11,714 nucleotides of DNA, taken from the NCBI GenBank assembly GCA_031429105.1, contig JANOYV010000114.1, forward strand, positions 1 to 11,714, read 5' to 3'. Of this stretch, positions 7,681 through 11,714 are shown one piece after another. The DNA comes from JAKFWF01 sp031429105 (GTDB lineage Bacteria > Pseudomonadota > Alphaproteobacteria > Rhizobiales > Hyphomicrobiaceae). A program made the translations under genes and the position numbers. The notes under the pieces were generated by a model that had not been told where the DNA came from, searched no databases, and worked only from the letters and a program-made list of their open reading frames with translations. Numbering within the stretch: position 1 is the stretch's first letter; every line of letters starts with the position of its first letter.

Positions 7681-8625
7681 ATGACCTTCGATTTTACAAG
7701 ATTGGCGAATTATCCACACCTAAAATCGGTCGTCGGTACTCTGCTTGAGACTTGGCCCGAACACGCTAACTATTGCGACGCTCGATTCCGCGACGATCCG
7801 CCTGGCTATATGCAGCGCTCGAACGAGCTCGCCGGTCTCGTCTTGAAACTCGCCGACGGTGCCGACCTCAAGCAGTATTGTTCTGACTACGCATGGATGT
7901 GCGAAGAGTTCCTGAAGGAAGAAGTGTATTTCAGGCGGCACGGCAAATACCGCCTATCAACCTTCAAGGAGGCATTCGACGAGGTTTACAACAAGCCCGA
8001 GTATATGGGGCGCTATGTGCGCGGCATTTTGATCTCGCAGCTGATCTGGACCCCTCATGCGCGCGCGTTCGACTTCTTCCGCACCAACTTCCTGTCGCAA
8101 AATCCAGTGGGCAGTCGGCATCTGGAAGTCGGACCTGGCCATGGATTGTTCCTGTACTTTGCTTCGCAAGCCGCCAATGTGGCGGAACTCGAAGCCTGGG
8201 ACGTTTCAAAGTCTAGTATCGCTGCCACCACTAAAGCCCTATCGAAACTCGGCGTGACGCGAACGATCTCGCTGATCGAGCAGGACGTGCTGGCAGCGAC
8301 TGCGACACCGGACGCTTTTGATAGCGCGATAATCAGCGAAGTTCTCGAACATCTGGAGCGACCAGACCTTGCGCTTAAGACGCTGCGCGCAACGCTACGT
8401 CCTGGCGGGCGGCTGTTCATCAACGTGCCGGTCAACAGCCCGGCTCCTGATCACATTTTCCTATGGACCGACCCAAACGAATTCGTCAGTTGGGTGGAAG
8501 CTCAGGGCTTCGAAATCGAGGCCAAGGAGTTTTATCCAGTGACGGGCGCTTCGCTCGAACGCGCCATTCGCAAGAAGCTCAGTGTATCCTGCATCGTCAT
8601 TGCGAGACGGCCAACGAGCAGCTGA
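7681..8625 (+). CDS. Class I SAM-dependent methyltransferase
   Basis: This gene encodes 314 residues from the ATG at 7681. The frame stays open upstream to 7465, but that extension would overlap the FkbH start and has no methyltransferase features. Residues 1-140 form a family-specific helical N-terminal region rich in Tyr, Glu and Arg. The Rossmann-type methyltransferase domain follows: motif I HLEVGPGHG (147-155; Glu149, Gly151, Gly153, Gly155), the acidic end of strand 2 at Asp174, ISEVLEHLERP (218-228) as the post-I/motif II region, and LRPGGRLFINVPV (239-251) as motif III. This matches UbiE/UbiG-type small-molecule or sugar methyltransferases, probably cytoplasmic. It opens the plus-strand operon, 51 bases before the ACP gene. 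Its substrate cannot be read from sequence. The context suggests a hydroxyl of the glyceryl group on the carrier, as FkbG-type enzymes methylate ACP-bound glyceryl-derived units, or else a sugar of the target glycan. Confidence 0.88.
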   Translation: MTFDFTRLANYPHLKSVVGTLLETWPEHANYCDARFRDDPPGYMQRSNELAGLVLKLADGADLKQYCSDYAWMCEEFLKEEVYFRRHGKYRLSTFKEAFDEVYNKPEYMGRYVRGILISQLIWTPHARAFDFFRTNFLSQNPVGSRHLEVGPGHGLFLYFASQAANVAELEAWDVSKSSIAATTKALSKLGVTRTISLIEQDVLAATATPDAFDSAIISEVLEHLERPDLALKTLRATLRPGGRLFINVPVNSPAPDHIFLWTDPNEFVSWVEAQGFEIEAKEFYPVTGASLERAIRKKLSVSCIVIARRPTSS

Positions 8626-8663
8626 TGGCCGCCTCGCCGCCAATAAATACGAACAATTGTTTT

Positions 8664-8670
8664 AAGGAGA
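8664..8670 (+). promoter_or_regulatory. Strong ribosome binding site deciding a GTG start
   Basis: AAGGAGA sits 6 bases before the GTG at 8677-8679. It is the best Shine-Dalgarno match in the window and fixes the non-ATG start of the carrier protein gene, consistent with high translation of a carrier relative to its enzymes. Confidence 0.75.
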
Positions 8671-8676
8671 TGGGCC

Positions 8677-8922
8677 GTGGCCGACTCGAAACTCGTTTAT
8701 GACAAGCTGAATGGAATTTTCCGTGACTACTTTGAGCGCGAAGAAATCACGCTCACACCGGCCACGACCGCGAGTGACGTTGCAGGCTGGGACAGCCTCG
8801 CCCACGTGTGCTTGGTCGTCGAGATCGAGAAGACATTCGGCATCGAGCTTGGTGTCAAGCAGTCAAGTAGGCTCGCCAACATCGGCGAGCTTGCCGACGC
8901 GATCATGAAGAAAACCGGCTGA
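8677..8922 (+). CDS. Acyl carrier protein
   Basis: This gene encodes 81 residues from a GTG start with a strong ribosome binding site. It is a typical single-domain carrier protein: an acidic four-helix pattern with the phosphopantetheine attachment motif GWDSLAHV, in which Ser40 is the attachment site, followed by the helix II sequence VVEIEKTFGIELG. Size and motif match the free ACPs that pair with FkbH proteins in glyceryl-ACP formation, and also DltC-type carriers. A phosphopantetheinyl transferase must come from elsewhere in the genome. It lies between the methyltransferase gene and the MBOAT gene (14 bases between its stop and the MBOAT start). It is inferred to present a glyceryl or methylated glyceryl thioester to the cytoplasmic face of the MBOAT. 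It is not a housekeeping fatty-acid ACP, because no fab genes are nearby. Confidence 0.93.
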   Translation: MADSKLVYDKLNGIFRDYFEREEITLTPATTASDVAGWDSLAHVCLVVEIEKTFGIELGVKQSSRLANIGELADAIMKKTG

Positions 8923-8936
8923 TTATTGCCGGAGCC

Positions 8937-10175
8937 GTGACAGACATAACCGTAAAATCAATTGCGACCCAGGGCCTCGAGCTAACCTCGTGGTCCTTTC
9001 TCGTGTTGACGTGCGCTGCGTTGTTCGTGAACTGGCAGTGGCCAATTCTGCGCGTGCGCCTAACGAGTGGACTAGTTTTCAACATCGCATTCCTAATGCT
9101 GCTCGGATTGAGGCTGCCTGAATTCTTGTTCTTGGCGGTTTTTTTGTGCTTCGCTTACGTCGCAGCACAAGCTGCGAGGAAAAGGCCCAAGACGCTGCCC
9201 ACGCTCACTTTTCCACTTGTGATCGTTTGCCTTTGGACACTCATGTTTCTCGCCAAAGATCCAGTTTTTGCCGGGTCGTTCAATCCATTCACGGTGGCCG
9301 GGCTCAAGATCATTGGCCTATCATACTTCTGTTTCCGTGCAATTGCGACGGTGATGGATGCTCCCGAACTCGAGTCATTCGACCCTTGGGTATTTCTACA
9401 CTACATGACCTATTTCCCGACGATCATCGCCGGCCCCATTGAGCGCTACGAACGCTTTGCCGAAGACTTGGTAAAGCCAGCCCCGATCAACATCGACGTG
9501 GCACTAGATTGCGGCCGACGGATTGCAATGGGCTTCGTTAAAAAATATGTGTTGGCCGACAATCTTGCCCCTTGGGGGATCTTTGCATTTGGCGGCGATG
9601 CGGGCAGCTATCCGATCTGGCTGGTCTGGCTCGGCATTCTATTACAACTGGCGATCATATTTCTGGATTTCTCAGGCTATTGCGACATCATGATCGGCAT
9701 TGCCCGCGCGCAGGGCTTTCGACTGCAGGAAAATTTCGCACGACCCTATTTAGCACCCAACCTCCAGGAGTTCTGGAATCGCTGGCATATCAGCCTGACG
9801 TTCTTCGTGCGCGACTACGTGTTCACGCCGATCTCCAAGTGGATCGCTTGGAACATGCCAAAGCGGCTGCACATGCGGCTTATGATGACTGGTTATTTTC
9901 TTACCATGATGATCATTGCATTGTGGCACCAGATCACGTGGGGCTTCTTTTTGTTCGGACTGATGCACGGGGCGGGGCTCGTGGCTCTGCAGCTGAAACG
10001 CAAACACCTCGATCCGAAACTGACTGATGGATCCTGGGCGGCGATGATTTCGCGACCATCCTTCCCAACTTCCGTCATCATCACTTATTTGTTCTTCTGC
10101 ATCTCGACCATGCTGTGGTTCTTTTCGCCAACCGTGACATGGAGTATTTTACTGCGCACGCTGGGCTTGGTTTGA
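8937..10175 (+). CDS. MBOAT-family membrane O-acyltransferase (DltB/AlgI-like)
   Basis: This gene encodes 412 residues from a GTG at 8937. A GGAG lies only 2 bases before it, which is too close to be ideal, but no better start is seen. It is a multi-spanning membrane protein with the bacterial MBOAT signature: MTYFPTIIAGPIERYERF (157-174), LDFSGYCDIMIGIA (243-256), a block FWNRWHISLTFFVRDYVF (279-296) and ALWHQITWGFFLFGLMHG (328-345). Conserved histidines are His284, His331 and His344; His331 in the WH motif is the likely catalytic residue. The length is close to DltB and shorter than AlgI (about 520 residues). Unlike AlgI-type proteins, it ends RTLGLV with no C-terminal acyl-shuttle peptide; the next gene supplies that. 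Role: transfer of the acyl group from the carrier thioester across the membrane. The acyl group, glyceryl or O-methylglyceryl, is inferred from the FkbH and methyltransferase neighbours. Confidence 0.93.
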   Translation: MTDITVKSIATQGLELTSWSFLVLTCAALFVNWQWPILRVRLTSGLVFNIAFLMLLGLRLPEFLFLAVFLCFAYVAAQAARKRPKTLPTLTFPLVIVCLWTLMFLAKDPVFAGSFNPFTVAGLKIIGLSYFCFRAIATVMDAPELESFDPWVFLHYMTYFPTIIAGPIERYERFAEDLVKPAPINIDVALDCGRRIAMGFVKKYVLADNLAPWGIFAFGGDAGSYPIWLVWLGILLQLAIIFLDFSGYCDIMIGIARAQGFRLQENFARPYLAPNLQEFWNRWHISLTFFVRDYVFTPISKWIAWNMPKRLHMRLMMTGYFLTMMIIALWHQITWGFFLFGLMHGAGLVALQLKRKHLDPKLTDGSWAAMISRPSFPTSVIITYLFFCISTMLWFFSPTVTWSILLRTLGLV

Positions 10176-10198
10176 GCTTGCCCGTGGAAAGGCTCATC

Positions 10199-10306
10199 AT
10201 GACTCGAAAACAAAACTTGGACGTGTTGCTGATAGGATTGGCAGTTCTTGCCGTGCATTTGTTGGGCGCGGCGGAACCGGCAGCTTTCCTGTACCAGAAT
10301 TTCTGA
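10199..10306 (+). CDS. DltX-like membrane microprotein with C-terminal acyl-shuttle motif FLYQNF
   Basis: This gene encodes 35 residues from the ATG at 10199-10201, with AAAGG 6 bases upstream. It lies 23 bases after the MBOAT stop and 13 bases before the next start. The protein has a short basic N-terminus (MTRKQN), one membrane helix (about 8-23) and a short outer tail ending exactly in FLYQNF (30-35, Tyr32). In the Dlt pathway the microprotein DltX has the same layout: N-terminus in, one helix, and a C-terminal hexapeptide whose Tyr accepts the acyl group from the MBOAT and passes it to an outer transferase. In many other bacterial MBOATs the peptide is fused to the MBOAT C-terminus. The MBOAT here lacks it, so this gene is the missing part. 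In-frame GTG (10184) or TTG (10172) starts are possible but less well placed. Function is inferred from motif, topology and position. Confidence 0.8.
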   Translation: MTRKQNLDVLLIGLAVLAVHLLGAAEPAAFLYQNF

Positions 10307-10319
10307 GCTGAGGTGCCCC

Positions 10320-11474
10320 ATGCCAGTCTTATTCGTCAGAGTACTGCGCGATACATGGCGTGACCTATCTGGCGGACTTAAAGTGCTGGTAGTTTTTGTT
10401 GGCATTTTGCTAACTGCGGAGCTCATATGCCGAGTTACCCTCGGGAGCACTGCGCTTGCTGACCGACCAATCGACATCCAGACAGCTGACGCGCTTTGCT
10501 CCAAAGTCGAACGGGTGCGTGGCTATGCCGGTCCCAAGATCCTGATCCTGGGTGACAGCCTCGCCTATGGGGCAGCACTTGGCGAACACGGCGATACGGC
10601 GTGGCGCGAGCATGATCTGGCTAGCGCGGTCCGCCGTGCCTTTATCCGGGACCATGGAACGATTGCGATCGCCCCACTGGTAATGAACCTAGGCTTGAAT
10701 GGTGGTTTGCCGGCCGATCAACTACGCGTGCTTCGCATGTTCGAGGGCATACCGCTCGACGCAGTAATTGCTACGGCTGCGATACGCTCCTATTCGGCTG
10801 ACTTTGCAGCACCGGCGACGGCCTACAGTCGCCCGTGGCTCGGCAATCTGTCGACCGACGCCTTGCCCGGATGCCGATTGCGTATCGCAACAGATGCCCG
10901 GGGTGATGCCTGGATCGGGCGTCAAGCCGGGCGAATATCAGCACTGTATCGCTCCCGCGGGCTGATCCAGGCAAACCTGTTTGGAGGTTCATTACGCGGA
11001 GCGCTGCACACCGCACGCACGTCACTGAAGCACAAGCCTGGAGTGCAGTCAGTCGTTCCTGGTGGCAGCCCCGACCTTATGGCATCTCTCGGCGCAGCGT
11101 TCGGCACGGATATGCAGACCTTGATGCTGGCTAAGACCCGCTTCCAAAAAATTACGTTTTTGCTTCCTCACGCCCAGGTCGATGCTACCCGTGCCCTGAT
11201 CGCAGAAACGGGTCGCCGTGCTGCAAAGTCGATTTTTATCTACGGTAGCGAAAACCCGAAAATCTTACCGCAGCTGCTTTCCACGATACGCTACCAGCAG
11301 GCGCGCGAGTCGCTTAAGGCCCTTTTCGCGGAGCGTCCAGGGAATGTCGTTTTCCTCGACAGTTTGAAACCCGCTGCAAAGGACTACTTAGACTACGTAC
11401 ATGTGAACCGTACAGGCTATGCGATGATGGCAGATGAGATTGTCAAAGTCTTGAAAACCCAGGCCAATCCGTGA
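10320..11474 (+). CDS. Membrane-anchored SGNH-domain protein, predicted outer acyltransferase
   Basis: This gene encodes 384 residues from the ATG at 10320, with AGGTG just upstream. The frame is open back to 10248, but that would overlap the microprotein gene. A basic N-terminus and one membrane helix (about 22-36) place the rest outside the cytoplasmic membrane. The SGNH fold is visible: block I KILILGDSLAYG with Ser80 as nucleophile, block II MNLGLNGGLPADQ (122-134), a block III region DAVIATAAIRSYSAD without the usual GxND Asn, and block V LDYVHVNRTGY with Asp358 and His361. AlgJ/AlgX and DltD, the outer partners of MBOATs, have related Ser-based folds. It closes the plus-strand operon directly after the microprotein. 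The inferred role is to take the acyl group from the microprotein Tyr onto Ser80 and hand it to a surface polysaccharide. An esterase role is the alternative. Confidence 0.87.
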   Translation: MPVLFVRVLRDTWRDLSGGLKVLVVFVGILLTAELICRVTLGSTALADRPIDIQTADALCSKVERVRGYAGPKILILGDSLAYGAALGEHGDTAWREHDLASAVRRAFIRDHGTIAIAPLVMNLGLNGGLPADQLRVLRMFEGIPLDAVIATAAIRSYSADFAAPATAYSRPWLGNLSTDALPGCRLRIATDARGDAWIGRQAGRISALYRSRGLIQANLFGGSLRGALHTARTSLKHKPGVQSVVPGGSPDLMASLGAAFGTDMQTLMLAKTRFQKITFLLPHAQVDATRALIAETGRRAAKSIFIYGSENPKILPQLLSTIRYQQARESLKALFAERPGNVVFLDSLKPAAKDYLDYVHVNRTGYAMMADEIVKVLKTQANP

Positions 11475-11550
11475 TTATAGTCATAACGTGACCACAAACT
11501 GCATGGTGCAAACCAGGAGTTTCACCGATCAGTAGCGGTCTTCGCGCCCC

Positions 11551-11714
11551 TCACGTAAAGCTAAAATCATCCACGACGAGCTGTCCGATGTTGACGTTGG
11601 CTAAGTACACCACGTTGCCTGCGCTGATCACGACACCCGTATAACTGCCGACCTGCACGAACTGCCCGGCGCCTTGCATCTGCGCAAAGCTGGTGTTGCC
11701 GGTGGCAACCAGAT
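11551..11714 (-). CDS. C-terminal fragment of an unidentified, probably secreted protein (runs off right edge)
   Basis: A minus-strand frame is open from the right edge to a TGA at 11551-11553, giving 53 residues that end VVDDFSFT. The composition is Gly/Val/Ser/Thr/Asn-rich with no charged clusters (for example QFVQVGSYTGVVISAGNVVY), which suggests a beta-rich extracellular domain. The frame is too short for family assignment. It is convergent with the SGNH gene; 76 bases lie between the two stops, in which I see only short weak hairpins and no clear terminator. It may belong to the same class of secreted proteins as the left-edge RTX-like gene, but no direct similarity can be shown from the parts present. 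Confidence 0.55.
   Translation of the reverse strand, partial: LVATGNTSFAQMQGAGQFVQVGSYTGVVISAGNVVYLANVNIGQLVVDDFSFT

Noticed and set aside
5572..8922. FkbH plus ACP as a methoxymalonyl-ACP polyketide module
   Set aside because: There are no polyketide synthase genes and no dehydrogenases for oxidation of glyceryl-ACP. The MBOAT, microprotein and SGNH genes point to acylation instead.
10248..10319. Upstream extension of the SGNH gene
   Set aside because: It is read in another frame over the microprotein gene and places Cys/Arg-rich residues before the membrane anchor. The ATG at 10320 has AGGTG just upstream.
11475..11550. Bidirectional terminator between the convergent genes
   Set aside because: Only very short inverted repeats (for example GTCA/TGAC and ACCG/CGGT) are present, without T-runs.

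Overview
The window comes from a Gram-negative bacterium, most likely an alphaproteobacterium. This is inferred from the moderately high GC, GTG/TTG start codons, the style of the RTX-like protein and the exopolysaccharide-type gene set. A sphingomonad is a reasonable guess but not proven. There are no RNA genes, mobile elements or CRISPR arrays that I can support.

Layout. (1) Positions 1-779, minus strand: the N-terminal part of an RTX-like repeat protein that runs off the left edge. (2) Positions 955-7473, minus strand: a three-gene run. In transcription order it holds an FkbH-type HAD-IIIC protein (5572-7473), a small exported protein of unknown function (5087-5545) and a very large membrane-anchored envelope protein (955-4995). 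The large protein has a coiled coil, a deacetylase-like region, beta-sandwich modules and a C-terminal SGNH-like domain whose nucleophile Ser is Cys. (3) Positions 7474-7680: divergent promoter region. (4) Positions 7681-11474, plus strand: a tight operon of SAM methyltransferase, acyl carrier protein, MBOAT O-acyltransferase, a 35-residue membrane microprotein ending in FLYQNF, and a membrane-anchored SGNH protein with an intact Ser/Asp/His set. (5) Positions 11551-11714, minus strand: the last 53 residues of another protein, convergent with the operon.

How the genes may work together. The set matches the teichoic acid D-alanylation (Dlt) pathway role for role, with another acyl donor. FkbH would take the place of DltA and charge the carrier with a three-carbon glyceryl unit, as FkbH proteins do in polyketide pathways. 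The ACP replaces DltC, the MBOAT replaces DltB, the microprotein replaces DltX as acyl-shuttle Tyr peptide, and the 384-residue SGNH protein replaces DltD as outer transferase. The methyltransferase may O-methylate the glyceryl group or the glycan. The predicted product is a surface polysaccharide carrying glyceryl or methylated glyceryl esters; gellan-type sphingans are known to carry glyceryl esters. The big minus-strand envelope protein and its small exported neighbour probably serve the same polymer. This pathway is inference from gene content; the motifs cited are visible in the translations.
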